This document shows, piece after piece, positions 17,543 to 26,679 of a stretch of 64,000 bases of DNA (within the stretch, counting starts at the first letter, position 1; every line of letters begins with the position of its first letter). Location of the stretch: contig NZ_JBEWSZ010000003.1 in the NCBI RefSeq assembly GCF_040537815.1, positions 186,001 through 250,000 on the forward strand. The letters run 5' to 3'. The position numbers and the translations under genes were made by a program. Under the pieces are notes generated by a model. It saw only the letters and a list, made by a program, of their open reading frames with translations, did no database searches and had not been told where the DNA came from. Source of the DNA: Mesorhizobium shangrilense (GTDB lineage Bacteria; Pseudomonadota; Alphaproteobacteria; Rhizobiales; Rhizobiaceae).

Positions 17543-18791
17543 GCGCCGCGACAGCGCAGAATGGCACCCGGGCATCGCTTTCGCGGATTCGATGCTCCAA
17601 GTGTCGTTGTTCAAGGACCTGGCGTTCCTGAGGAATCCGGCAAGCCCATTCACTTTTTTCTCGTTCCTGCGTGACAAGGAGCTTCTCTATCACTTCATCC
17701 ATACGAACAATCTGTATCCTTCAAGGAAGCTGTTTTCCGACTATCTGGTCTGGGTAAGCCGGTTCTTTGCGAACAAGATTTCTTTCGGCAAGGAGGCGGT
17801 GGCGGTCAGGTTCCACGAGAAGCCGTCGGGAACCCAAACCCTTGTCGTCATGACCAGGGATGTCTCGAGCGGAGATGTTTCAGAAATCGAGGCAGACGAC
17901 GTGGTCGTCAGCCTTGGGCATGAGCCATACATCCCTGAAGAACTGGCCGTCGACTCCGGCCGCGTGGTGCATTCAAACTTCTTCCTATCCCATGCGAACG
18001 AGGGAATGATCAACGCTAACGCTCGCGTTGCGGTCGTCGGGTCCGGGCAAAGCGCCGGCGAGATAGTCAGATTCCTGCTCCAACACCGGGAAGTGTCGGA
18101 AGTTATCGTCGTTGGTCGGCGCCACCTCTTCGAACAGACGGATGACAACCCGTTCGTAAATGATTTCTATACTTATCCACACTCGCTGAAGTTCGCGGAG
18201 TTGCCACTCGAAGATCGCAAGAGGTTTCTTTCCGACACGAGGAACACGAACTTCTCCACCGTCACCAAGGACGTCCTCAAAAGCATCTACGATCTTCGAT
18301 TCGAGGACCAGGCGTGCGGACGCGACAGGCTCAGGCTGTTCCCGTATACTGAAATCACGGCGGCAAAGCGTCTCGAGAATGGTCTTCGTCTTGACCTTCG
18401 CGGAATCGGAGGCAGGCCGGACTCGACGACGCTTGAAATTGAACTCCTGGTATGCGCGACGGGCTTTTCAAACCGTCGCCATCTATCATTCTTCCAACTG
18501 CTGCAACCGCGAATGGAAGATGCCGACGTCGTTGTCGACGAGTCCTTCGAAGTGGGACTCGATCAGACGCCAGGATCGTGTCTCACCGGTCCGAGACCTC
18601 GCGTTTTCTTGGTGAACCACTCTTTTGGCCTTCGGGGCCCAACGGAGCACACACTCGGCGGTCTGGCCGAACGGGCTGCGGTGGTGGCGAAGGCGCTGCA
18701 AGACGGGCACGTGCTTCAACCTGCTCAAGGTCGCCCCGAGACCTTGCCAGCGGCATGGCCAACCGGAAATTCGAGAGTGGAAACGAAATGA
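17433..18791 (+). CDS. L-lysine/L-ornithine N-monooxygenase family (N-hydroxylase)
   Basis: A 452-residue flavoprotein of the class that hydroxylates the side-chain nitrogen of lysine or ornithine using FAD, NADPH and oxygen. The FAD motif LLVGSGPANLALL is at the N-terminus, followed by EWHPGIAF, MLQVSLFKDLAFLRNP (family fingerprint D-L-x-x-x-R-x-P) and FTFFSFL. The NADPH motif VAVVGSGQSAGEI is in the middle, and LLVCATGFSNR, the ATG-F/Y motif, is near the C-terminus. No siderophore genes are nearby. Its stop overlaps the ATG of the cupin-MetRS gene (ATGA), so the two are translationally coupled, as are the analogous pairs in hydrazine pathways. The substrate is inferred to be lysine. Confidence 0.88.
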   Translation: MQRRKTLLVGSGPANLALLTCLKERGSSVLDSLEVLERRDSAEWHPGIAFADSMLQVSLFKDLAFLRNPASPFTFFSFLRDKELLYHFIHTNNLYPSRKLFSDYLVWVSRFFANKISFGKEAVAVRFHEKPSGTQTLVVMTRDVSSGDVSEIEADDVVVSLGHEPYIPEELAVDSGRVVHSNFFLSHANEGMINANARVAVVGSGQSAGEIVRFLLQHREVSEVIVVGRRHLFEQTDDNPFVNDFYTYPHSLKFAELPLEDRKRFLSDTRNTNFSTVTKDVLKSIYDLRFEDQACGRDRLRLFPYTEITAAKRLENGLRLDLRGIGGRPDSTTLEIELLVCATGFSNRRHLSFFQLLQPRMEDADVVVDESFEVGLDQTPGSCLTGPRPRVFLVNHSFGLRGPTEHTLGGLAERAAVVAKALQDGHVLQPAQGRPETLPAAWPTGNSRVETK

Positions 18792-20785
18792 TGTGTTCGC
18801 AAGTAATAGATCTCAAAAATGAAACACGCGCGGTCCCCATCTCGATCGAAGGGGGCATCGTCATGCATGATCCCTTCCCGGAAGGGGGCGACGTTTCCAT
18901 CCGACTATTGAAGCTCAGTCCAGGCGCGACCACTTGCCGTCACAACCATACGGAAGTCGAATTTTGGACGGTGATCTCTGGCGGCGTTCGAATTCATCTA
19001 GACGAAAAGACGTTCCTCCTGCTTGGCGGAGAGAGCATTAGGATGGACCCGCTGAGCAGGCACATGATTGAGGCTTTGGACAGCGGTGCAGTCATGCAGA
19101 CGGTGTGGTGGCACAGCCGCGCAGCCTTCGAAGAGGCGACTTCCACGAACGAAGCGATAGGAAAGAGCAGACCGCTGCTACTGGTGCCCGCAATGCTTAC
19201 CCCCAATGGGAATATGCATATAGGTCATGCTTCAGGACCGTTCCTCTACGCGGATGTGTTGCGCCGAATTGCCGAGACCGGCGGCCGAGAGGTTTTCGTG
19301 CTGCAGGGCACGCACGGTCACCTTGAGCACATTGCAATTGCGGCCGACGCTGCTGGACTGGAATACTACCAGCTGGCCGAGAAAAACACGGCTTCTTTCC
19401 AGGAGGCTCTGCATCGGCTCAATGCAGTTTCGGATATTTTCCTTGGGACAAAGCCTGACCGCCGCGGCAAGGCGGTCGTTCTCGAGGTCTTCAAGCGACT
19501 TTGCAGCAAGGGCCTGATCGCTGAAAGAGAGCATTTGGTCCCGTATGACGTCCAAAGTGGGCGCTTCAAGGTGGACGCCTTCGTCCACGGCAAATGTCCA
19601 TATTGCGGCGGCTATTCCTCCGGTCACGAATGCGAGGATTGCGGCGCGCTGGTCCTCGATGCCGAACTCCAGGATCCGGTCGATCTCGACGGGCGCTCGC
19701 TGGAACGTCGTCCCCTGAAGCGCCTTTTCCTGAACCTCGCTCCATTGCATGACGCACTCGAATCCTTCGCCTCGCGGAACTTCCTGCCCATTTACGCCAA
19801 GCTCTTTGTCGAGTCCTGGCTGTCCCGGGGGCTTCCGGCAGTCTGCATCTCAAACCCAAACCGGGAGGGAATTCGGATTCCAATCCCAGGATTTGAATGC
19901 CAGCGGTTTACCATCACCATGGAACACGTGCCTCGGCACTTGCTCGCCTTAGAAACGATAAGAGAAAAGAGCGGATGCCCCGCCTTCTGGTACCAAATCC
20001 CACGGGACGAGATGCCGGAGCTGGACATTCTCTTCGGGGCGGACAACGCCTTTGGACGTCTGTTGGTTATTCCCGGGGTACTTTCGGCGCTTGATCTCCA
20101 TGAGATGCTCCCCCGACGGATTTTCGTCAACCAGATGCTCACGCTTGAGGGGAAGAAGTTCTCAACATCACGAAATCACGCAATCTGGGTGAACGACATC
20201 CCTGCGGAAGAAACTGCCGAGCCGCTTCGCTTCTACTTGTGTCGGTGTCGTCCGGATGGTTCTGTCGAGGACTTCTCCATGGGTGCCTACGAGAGCTGGA
20301 AACGGGACTTCTGGGACGGACGGCTGTCGAGATCGGTCGCGAAGGCTAACGAGGTCATCGGGCGGGTCGCGACAGACGAGCTCCCGTGTCCTGGCCAGTG
20401 GTCAGCCACCGACATTGCGTTCCTCGCGGACTGCAGACGCTTCAACGCGGAAGTGCGGGCGCGATTCGAAGCGGATTACCCGGACGTACGTCAGCTGACA
20501 CGCGCAATCGAGGCGTTCGTCGACGCAATTGACCACTATTCATGTTCAGTGCTGCAAGTTCCGGCTGCCCCGAAGGTGAACGAGGCGCTTGCCCGGACTG
20601 CGGCCCGCGCGGTGACCTTCGCGCTCGTCGGACTCTGTGTCGCGACATACCCGGTCGTACCTGATTTCGCCATCTCCATCGCAAGGAGTCTGGGGCTAGA
20701 GGTTCCCAAGCTCAGCTGGTTCGACCGCGACTGGATGGCCGAGCCAGTCCGTCTGTCTGCAAGCTATTACGCCGGAGGCCGTTGA
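18788..20785 (+). CDS. cupin-methionyl-tRNA-synthetase-like fusion (N-N bond forming)
   Basis: A 665-residue fusion. I start at 18788 (ATGA overlap), not at far-upstream in-frame codons lying inside the hydroxylase gene. Residues 40-100 form a cupin with a perfect motif 1: Gly46, His52, His54, Glu58, Gly65; His92 completes the metal site. From residue 130 a class I synthetase fold follows: HIGH at 144-147, a zinc knuckle with Cys270, 273, 282 and 285, and KFSTS at 457-461 in place of KMSKS. The tRNA-binding part is reduced. In known natural-product pathways this exact architecture (Spb40 type) joins N6-hydroxylysine to an amino acid such as glycine, with cupin-driven rearrangement to a hydrazine. 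The same reaction is inferred here. Confidence 0.88.
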   Translation: MMCSQVIDLKNETRAVPISIEGGIVMHDPFPEGGDVSIRLLKLSPGATTCRHNHTEVEFWTVISGGVRIHLDEKTFLLLGGESIRMDPLSRHMIEALDSGAVMQTVWWHSRAAFEEATSTNEAIGKSRPLLLVPAMLTPNGNMHIGHASGPFLYADVLRRIAETGGREVFVLQGTHGHLEHIAIAADAAGLEYYQLAEKNTASFQEALHRLNAVSDIFLGTKPDRRGKAVVLEVFKRLCSKGLIAEREHLVPYDVQSGRFKVDAFVHGKCPYCGGYSSGHECEDCGALVLDAELQDPVDLDGRSLERRPLKRLFLNLAPLHDALESFASRNFLPIYAKLFVESWLSRGLPAVCISNPNREGIRIPIPGFECQRFTITMEHVPRHLLALETIREKSGCPAFWYQIPRDEMPELDILFGADNAFGRLLVIPGVLSALDLHEMLPRRIFVNQMLTLEGKKFSTSRNHAIWVNDIPAEETAEPLRFYLCRCRPDGSVEDFSMGAYESWKRDFWDGRLSRSVAKANEVIGRVATDELPCPGQWSATDIAFLADCRRFNAEVRARFEADYPDVRQLTRAIEAFVDAIDHYSCSVLQVPAAPKVNEALARTAARAVTFALVGLCVATYPVVPDFAISIARSLGLEVPKLSWFDRDWMAEPVRLSASYYAGGR

Positions 20786-21095
20786 ATAACCGATCAAAGA
20801 TTTCGGGCGTTCACCGCAGCCACTTTTCCGTGCCGGGTGCGGCTTTGCGGTTGTGCAATCGGTGTGGCAAATCGAGCAGTCAGTGAAATCGTTGGCGAAA
20901 AATCGAGGCTGTCGTAGCGCGAGCTCGACAGGATTCTCGACGGTTCGGGGCCAAGACGTGCGGCAATCAACAGGGCCGCGGCCGAGCTGCGCCGCCCACA
21001 TGGACATCCGCACCCCGACCCACGAACTCACCCGGGCGCACGCGGTTCTGCGAACCCGCCGGCGAATTTTTTCGCAAAAGCCGGACTGGGCGCTC
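20786..21095. other. no recognisable gene
   Basis: This is the tail of the hydrazine-type cluster. Short reading frames occur on both strands but none has a ribosome site or a family pattern. A Cys-rich minus-strand segment near 20860 could not be assigned. Confidence 0.5.
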
Positions 21096-21099
21096 GGCC

Positions 21100-21520
21100 G
21101 TATCGTCCATGCCTACGTTGAGGACGTCCGGCCTCACAAGATCCATAGTCAATCTGGCTCCATCCTGGTGGAAAAGCGCCAGGGCATTGTTCTTTGCTGG
21201 AACAATCAGCGCGGCAACCGCGGTTATGATAGCGGTAGGAAAACCGATCCAGTCCTTGGCAAATTTTGCAAACCCGACGAGGCTTTCGCGCTTTTTTTGC
21301 CCTGGTGTCTTTTCCTCAATGTCGAGGCGACGATCATCTGAGGGACCTGCAGCGCTGGCGCAGGGCTGGAAAAGAGATGCGCAAGCGCGCCAGCACGCTG
21401 CCAACCACGAACAGTCAGTGACTTGTCGTCCTCCTGGCCGAGCTCGTCGACACCGCGATCGGGGCGCTCGGCAAGCGGCTTTTCGGCGTGCCGGATAATC
21501 ATGATCAGCCTGTCACCCAT
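21100..21520 (-). pseudogene. histidine phosphatase (phosphoglycerate-mutase-like), frameshifted
   Basis: The start MGDRLIMIIRHAEKP carries the RHxE active-site motif of the histidine phosphatase superfamily, followed by TVRGWQRAGALAHLF. The frame is lost near 21320; the other frame continues with FPTAIITAVAAL and LALFHQDGARL, which look like the degraded second half. It follows the DUF2278 gene by five bases on the same strand, so it was probably the third gene of that operon. Confidence 0.6.
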
Positions 21521-21525
21521 ATCGG

Positions 21526-22194
21526 CTACTCGATGGGCTTGCTATCAGCCGTCGGATTTCCAAGCGCGTCGGTCGGCACGAGCTGGTGCTCGAATGCTGC
21601 GAAATAGCCCGCCCATCGGTCGGCAGATGTAGCAAACAGCACTGCCCCGTCCTGCCAGATGTCGTTGTGATCGTTACGATCGTCGCCCTTGCGGTGGGCA
21701 AATTGCTTGCCGGTCGATCCTTGGTTCATATGGGTGTCGTGGATGCCATCGCCTTCGGCATAAAAGCGCCCAAAGACATAGACGTCCCAGCCGTTTTGCG
21801 CCGCCTGACGAAGCAGCCGGTTCATGGATGCCACCGGTTCAGCCTCCATGCTTCCGTCCATGGGATCGCTTAAACGCCAGCGTCCGGTCCCCGAAAGGAG
21901 GTCGGAGCGCATGAAATCCAGCGCCGGCAAGGCATTCTGGTCGGTCAGTTGGTTGCGTCCCGCCGCCGCCGCGGCCAGGGTCTGGATGACAGCGTGATGA
22001 AAATCGAACACCAACTTATATTGCAAGAGGTCGTCGGAGTCGTTGGTCCCGACATTGATGGCGACATCCCAAGCAGCGCCTGCCACATCGAGCGGAACAT
22101 GAAGATGGTACTGCGTTTCGTGGCCCAACGGCTTTGACTTGAGAACCGGGGCGCCGTTGATTTTTGCCTTCGCGAAGCCATAGCTGGGAGACAT
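21526..22194 (-). CDS. DUF2278 (YukJ-like) protein
   Basis: A 222-residue protein with the DUF2278 signature: SYGFAKAKING at the start, HYHLHVPL-like QYHLHVPLDV, WDVAINVGTND, ALDFMRSDLL, WDVYVFGRFY, DGIHDTHMNQG and WQDGAVLF near the end. The family is of unknown function but is often found beside phospholipase-D-like nucleases, as here, with 10 bases between the genes. There is no signal peptide. Confidence 0.85.
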   Translation of the reverse strand: MSPSYGFAKAKINGAPVLKSKPLGHETQYHLHVPLDVAGAAWDVAINVGTNDSDDLLQYKLVFDFHHAVIQTLAAAAAGRNQLTDQNALPALDFMRSDLLSGTGRWRLSDPMDGSMEAEPVASMNRLLRQAAQNGWDVYVFGRFYAEGDGIHDTHMNQGSTGKQFAHRKGDDRNDHNDIWQDGAVLFATSADRWAGYFAAFEHQLVPTDALGNPTADSKPIE

Positions 22195-22204
22195 CGGCGG
22201 AACC

Positions 22205-23875
22205 TCACGACATCCAGAAGTTCAGTTCCTGGGTGCGGGAGCCTCCCGGCTTCCACCCATCCAGCGGCTTGTACAGCGAATTTGGGTCGCCATCGTTCTG
22301 CAGATAGTTGCGCCATGAATAGTGGTCGTAGATGCCGTTCAGGTGCAAGGCATAGGCCTGCGCAAGGGCCTGGTTGCCCCTGATGATCACGAGGTTTTCG
22401 TCATTGTTCTCCGATGCGTTCGGAGAGAAATTGTGGGACCCGGTGACCACGACGCAATCAGGGGAGAACGGGTCGATGACAATGACCTTGGAATGCACGA
22501 TGGCCATCATGTGGTTTTCGAGCATTTCGCGGGCCGTGAACTCCGCTTCCGCCCAGGCAGGTTTGTTTTTGTCTGTGATGCCGGATGGAATGAGCACATC
22601 CCGGTGGAAACTGCCTGAGCCGGGCCCTGATTTCACGACCTCGCCCTGAACTTCGACAATGTCACTATTCTTGGAAGTGACCACCCGGGAAACGACACCG
22701 CGCACATAGATCTTGTTCTCCCGAGCGCGTTCGAGGAGGGCTTCCAACAAAGGGGATTTTCCCGGCATGAACATGGCGAACAACGCGCCTTGCTTTGCAG
22801 CCCCGATGGCCTCCAGAACCGGTTGGAACTCAGCCTGCCCGGTGCTCGCGGCAAAGTAGAGTTCAATCTCCTTATCTGTCGTTGGATTGGAATTCTCTGT
22901 GCGCAGGGCAGGCGGCATGTCGTCTCCCGCCTCGACCAGCTTTCTCCACTGCTGAAGATAGCGGTCCGCGATTTTTGGACGCTGGGCGATCAGAACATTG
23001 TTGAGCTGTGCACAAAGACCGGTGGTCGTCCAATTGGTGCTCCCGGTCAGCACTGCCGTACCTGTTCCGTCGCCATCGGTGCCACGAGGCACTTCGACGA
23101 CGAACTTGTTGTGGACGCTTGGCGACGACCTTCCCGCATGAGATAGATCGCGGTGATGGACGTCCAGCCCAGCGCGCTCTAGATCAGGTCCTACTTCCGG
23201 GTCTGTTCCGTCGCCATTGCCGATAAGGATATGCCCGCGCGATCCGAACGGCTTCAGCGCATCGATCAGTTCGGCGTCATTGATCTCGTAGATTGCAGCA
23301 AAGATTTCACTTTCTCGACGGTCTGCCTCGCTCAGAAAGGTCAGGATCTGATGGCGGGCATCGCCCGACAGATATCGTCGCGCGGGAAACCCCGGCGTCT
23401 TGAGATCGTTGGCAAATTTGTGAAGCGATTGAGGGGTGACATCGCCATGCACGAACCTGCTGACGACCTGGGACATCAAGGTGCCGCGATTGAAATAGGC
23501 CGCAAGCCCATCCCCCACCTCACCGGAGGCAACCAACGGATCGGTCCATTCGGATACGCTGTTTTCATCTGCACTAAAGCCATCTTTCGCCGCGCGCATG
23601 GCCGTCACCCGATAGGAGACACTGTCCGTGGACGCCACTGAATGATCCGTCCAGATGCAACGACGGATCGGCGACTGGTCGGAGGCAATGCCTGCGTCAG
23701 GAACCTGCTGCCCGCCGGGCTGAGCCGGAATCCGGTTCATGATCACACTTTCTATGCCTGTCTTGGTGTCGCGACGTTCGAGTTTGAAACCGACCCAAAA
23801 TTCATCCCAGCCTGATGCGTTCCAGGCAATCAGAACGTCGTCCGCATTCGCGTAGGCTTTGATTACTAGCGGCAC
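22205..23875 (-). CDS. phospholipase-D-like protein (two HKD motifs)
   Basis: A 556-residue protein starting with GTG. Two HKD-type catalytic motifs are visible: SVHNKFVVEV followed by LTGSTNWT in the middle, and IVHSKVIVIDP followed by VTGSHNFS near the C-terminus. These belong to the PLD superfamily, which includes lipases, cardiolipin synthases and nucleases. The N-terminal 100 residues look like a fibronectin-type or beta-rich domain (VLIAWNASGWDEFWVGFKLERRD). There is no membrane segment, so a nuclease or secreted lipase are both possible. It heads an operon with DUF2278 and a broken histidine phosphatase. Confidence 0.85.
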   Translation of the reverse strand: MPLVIKAYANADDVLIAWNASGWDEFWVGFKLERRDTKTGIESVIMNRIPAQPGGQQVPDAGIASDQSPIRRCIWTDHSVASTDSVSYRVTAMRAAKDGFSADENSVSEWTDPLVASGEVGDGLAAYFNRGTLMSQVVSRFVHGDVTPQSLHKFANDLKTPGFPARRYLSGDARHQILTFLSEADRRESEIFAAIYEINDAELIDALKPFGSRGHILIGNGDGTDPEVGPDLERAGLDVHHRDLSHAGRSSPSVHNKFVVEVPRGTDGDGTGTAVLTGSTNWTTTGLCAQLNNVLIAQRPKIADRYLQQWRKLVEAGDDMPPALRTENSNPTTDKEIELYFAASTGQAEFQPVLEAIGAAKQGALFAMFMPGKSPLLEALLERARENKIYVRGVVSRVVTSKNSDIVEVQGEVVKSGPGSGSFHRDVLIPSGITDKNKPAWAEAEFTAREMLENHMMAIVHSKVIVIDPFSPDCVVVTGSHNFSPNASENNDENLVIIRGNQALAQAYALHLNGIYDHYSWRNYLQNDGDPNSLYKPLDGWKPGGSRTQELNFWMS

Positions 23876-24368
23876 TTTTTTCCCCCGATAACAGCAATCT
23901 TGTCGGGACAGTAGCAGCCGCTAATTTACAGCTGTGTGACATTCACGCGAAAAACAACTTGTCCCTACTATTCGGGTCGGCAACAGAATGCGATCTCAGT
24001 TTGAAAATGATTGTTTTTACTACGATACCACAACAGTGGTTTTAGCAGGCTACCGAGCAGAGCCGCACATGCTCGGCCGCGGATCGTCGTCAAGCCTGAT
24101 GGCATTGTCCCTGGCCGACGGTATCGCCATGCTTCCGCCCGATGTCGTTTGGATCGAACGTGGCCTGCTGCTGAGCTCCGAATCCTTGTTTTCGAACTGA
24201 AGCCCAGCCTCTGCGAAATGCGTGGTGGTGCATCCGCATCCGCATATAGCGGCCATATCGAGGAAGGCAGATATCTAGCTTGTCAGGTATCTGTCATTAA
24301 AGTGTTGCAGGCGCTGCCCTATAGCCTCTTGCGAACCCTGCGCGGGGGTTGAGAGCAAGCGTTGATTG
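23876..24368. other. intergenic region with a possible MoeA-type C-terminal relic
   Basis: This is divergent space between the PLD gene and the PhoB-like gene. On the plus strand near 24050-24180 one frame reads LGRGSSSSLMALSLADGIAMLP, reminiscent of the C-terminal domain of MoeA-type molybdopterin proteins (GSxxLxSLxxADGxxxLP). It is short and frameshifted; the assignment is tentative. Confidence 0.3.
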
Positions 24369-25058
24369 ATGATCACATCGCACATTCTGGTGGCGGAGGA
24401 CGACGGGCCATTGGGCGCCCTCCTGTATTACAATCTCGAAGCCGAAGGCTATCAGGTCGAGGTCGTGACGCGCGGCGACGAGGCCGAAACGCGGCTTATG
24501 GAAAACGTTCCCGACCTTCTGGTGCTCGATTGGATGATGCCCGGTGTCTCCGGTATCGAACTGTGCCGCCGTCTCAGGGCGCGCCCCGAGACTGGCCGAT
24601 TGCCGATCATGATGCTGACTGCGCGTGGCGAGGAGAACGACCGGGTGCTCGGTTTAGCCACTGGCGCCGACGACTACCTCGTCAAACCATTCTCGATGCC
24701 CGAGCTTGTGGCGAGAATACGGGCGCTTCTCCGACGGGCGAAGCCTCACGCACTGGCAAACGTCCTGGCCATCAAGGACTTGCTTTTGGACCGACAGGAG
24801 CATCGGGTATTTCGCAACGGCTGCCCGGTGCATGTGGGCCCGAGGGAATATCGGCTTCTGGAATTCCTGATGATGTTTCCCGGGCGGGTATTTTCGCGCG
24901 GCCAGCTCTTGGACAGCGTCTGGGGTGACACGATTTCTACCGATGAGCGTACCGTGGACGTCCATATCGGACGGCTCCGTAAATCCATCAATGCGGGTCG
25001 GTCCGCGGATTTGATCCGCACGGTCAGAGGGACGGGGTATTCGATCGCGTATGAGTAA
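24369..25058 (+). CDS. OmpR/PhoB-family response regulator
   Basis: A 229-residue two-domain regulator. The receiver has the acidic pair in VAEDDGPLG, the phospho-acceptor Asp in LLVLDWMMPG, Thr in MMLTARG and Lys in YLVKPFS. The winged-helix effector domain has GPREYRLLEFLM, VFSRGQLLDSVWG, RTVDVHIGRLRKSI and the typical end TVRGTGYSI. The end and spacing are most like PhoB. No histidine kinase or phosphate-transport gene accompanies it. It sits 75 bases before arsR on the same strand; coupling of phosphate regulation with arsenic genes fits the similarity of arsenate and phosphate. Confidence 0.85.
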   Translation: MITSHILVAEDDGPLGALLYYNLEAEGYQVEVVTRGDEAETRLMENVPDLLVLDWMMPGVSGIELCRRLRARPETGRLPIMMLTARGEENDRVLGLATGADDYLVKPFSMPELVARIRALLRRAKPHALANVLAIKDLLLDRQEHRVFRNGCPVHVGPREYRLLEFLMMFPGRVFSRGQLLDSVWGDTISTDERTVDVHIGRLRKSINAGRSADLIRTVRGTGYSIAYE

Positions 25059-25133
25059 CCGCGCGGGAGCGCGTCAGGTTTCCTGGACCCTGAGACGGGT
25101 TTGCAATAGAGCGGCAAGCTAAATAGAGACAAT

Positions 25134-25466
25134 ATGGACAAAAACGACGCCATATCCACGCTTTCCGCCCTCGGTCAGGACACACGGCTTGAGGTCTTTC
25201 GGCTTTTGGTGCGTGCGGGACCGGATGGCTTGCCCGCCGGAGAAATAGGGGCGCGGCTCGGCACGGTTCAGAACACCATGTCCGCGCATCTCAAGATACT
25301 GGATCATGCTGGGCTTATCCGCGCCGAGCGTGACGGCCGGATGATCCGCTATGTCGCTGACATGACGGGTTTGCGGGACTTGCTGGCTTACCTGATGGAA
25401 GAATGCTGCAACGGTGCGCCGGAGCTCTGTCAGCCCGTAATCCAGGCCGTCACATGCGATTGCTGA
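25134..25466 (+). CDS. arsR: ArsR-family repressor
   Basis: A 110-residue winged-helix metalloregulator. The DNA-reading region is GARLGTVQNTMSAHLKILDHAGLI, followed by the wing RAERDGRMIRYVAD. Metal-site cysteines are at the C-terminus (EECC and the CDC end) rather than in the classical helix-3 position, a variant known among alphaproteobacterial ArsR proteins. It is the first gene of the arsenic operon and should repress it until trivalent arsenic binds. Confidence 0.88.
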   Translation: MDKNDAISTLSALGQDTRLEVFRLLVRAGPDGLPAGEIGARLGTVQNTMSAHLKILDHAGLIRAERDGRMIRYVADMTGLRDLLAYLMEECCNGAPELCQPVIQAVTCDC

Positions 25467-25477
25467 AGGAGGATGCG

Positions 25478-25984
25478 ATGAGCGAACCATACAACGTTCT
25501 TTTCCTGTGCACCGGGAACTCGGCACGGTCGATCCTGGCCGAGGCGATCCTGAACCGCGTCGGCGCTGGCAAATTCAGGGCATTCTCAGCCGGATCGCAG
25601 CCGAAGGGCGAGGTCCATCCCTACGCCCTCCAACTGCTGAAGAGCCTCAACTACGACACCTCATTTGCGCGTTCAAAGAGCTGGGAGGAGTTCGCCGTTC
25701 CCGGCGCGCCGGAGATGAACTTCGTCTTCACGGTCTGCGACAATGCGGCCAACGAATCCTGCCCGGTCTGGCCGGGGCAGCCGATGATGGCGCACTGGGG
25801 TATTCCTGACCCGGCAGCCGCGGAAGGCACGGACGCCGAAAAGCACCTGGCGTTTGCGGAAGCCTACCGCATGCTCAACAACCGCATCTCGATCTTCGTC
25901 AGCCTGCCGGTGAACATGGTCGACAAGCTCGCCTTGCAGAAGCGCCTGGAAGAGATCGGCCGCAACCTGCCGAAGGCCGGCTGA
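25478..25984 (+). CDS. arsC: arsenate reductase, low-MW phosphatase type
   Basis: A 168-residue protein with the CX5R phosphatase loop at residues 11-17 (LCTGNSARS), VFTVCDNA with a further Cys, and WGIPDPA with the general-acid Asp. The start at 25478 follows GAAGGAGG. It reduces arsenate to arsenite in the cytoplasm. It lies between arsR and the aquaglyceroporin gene with short gaps. Confidence 0.9.
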   Translation: MSEPYNVLFLCTGNSARSILAEAILNRVGAGKFRAFSAGSQPKGEVHPYALQLLKSLNYDTSFARSKSWEEFAVPGAPEMNFVFTVCDNAANESCPVWPGQPMMAHWGIPDPAAAEGTDAEKHLAFAEAYRMLNNRISIFVSLPVNMVDKLALQKRLEEIGRNLPKAG

Positions 25985-25989
25985 ACGCC

Positions 25990-26679
25990 GTGGCGGACGA
26001 CTTGCCACGCCGCATCGTTGCGGAAGCCCTGGGAACCGCGCTGCTTGTCGCGACCGTGGTCGGCTCCGGCATCATGGCCGCCCGGCTGACGCACGACGTC
26101 GCCGTTTCGCTGCTGGGCAACACATTGCCGACCGGGGCGATCCTCGTCGTGCTCATCACGATACTGGGACCGATCTCGGGCGCGCATTTCAATCCCGCCG
26201 TCACACTGGTCTTCGCGCTCCGCCGCGAGATCGAAGCGAACGCGGCTCTCGCTTACATCGTCGCCCAGCTGGTGGGCGGCATCGCTGGCACGCTTCTGGC
26301 CCACGCCATGTTCGAGCTGCCGATCCTCGAGGTCTCTGCGACTGTACGAACCGGAGCCGGGCAATGGATCGCGGAGGCAGTCGCTGCCTTCGGCCTCATC
26401 TTCACCATCCTGGCGGGCCTGCGCTTTCGCTCCGACGCGATCCCCTGGCTGGTCGGGCTCTACATAACGGCCGCCTACTGGTTCACCGCCTCGACTTCAT
26501 TCGCCAATCCGGCCGTCGCGATCGCCCGCGCTTTTTCCAACACGTTTTCCGGCATTCGCCCGGTCGACCTGCCGGGCTTCATAGCCGCCGAATTGATAGG
26601 GGCACTGCTGGCCATGGCCCTGGCGGGCTGGCTGCTCGCCGAACCGAAACCAATCAGACAGATGAAGGCCGCCGAATGA
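25990..26679 (+). CDS. aqpS: aquaglyceroporin AqpS (arsenite channel)
   Basis: A 229-residue membrane protein starting with GTG five bases after arsC. It has six hydrophobic helices and the two aquaporin half-helix motifs, FNPAVTL in the first half and FANPAVAIARAF in the second. In Sinorhizobium the AqpS channel replaces the ArsB pump: arsenate is reduced inside and arsenite leaves by facilitated flow. The gene order here (arsR, arsC, aqpS, arsC-like) matches that arrangement in content. Confidence 0.88.
   Translation: MADDLPRRIVAEALGTALLVATVVGSGIMAARLTHDVAVSLLGNTLPTGAILVVLITILGPISGAHFNPAVTLVFALRREIEANAALAYIVAQLVGGIAGTLLAHAMFELPILEVSATVRTGAGQWIAEAVAAFGLIFTILAGLRFRSDAIPWLVGLYITAAYWFTASTSFANPAVAIARAFSNTFSGIRPVDLPGFIAAELIGALLAMALAGWLLAEPKPIRQMKAAE

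Noticed and set aside
18452..18787. Longer version of the cupin-MetRS protein
   Set aside because: The extra 112 residues lie inside the hydroxylase gene in another frame; the ATGA-coupled start at 18788 gives a clean cupin domain.
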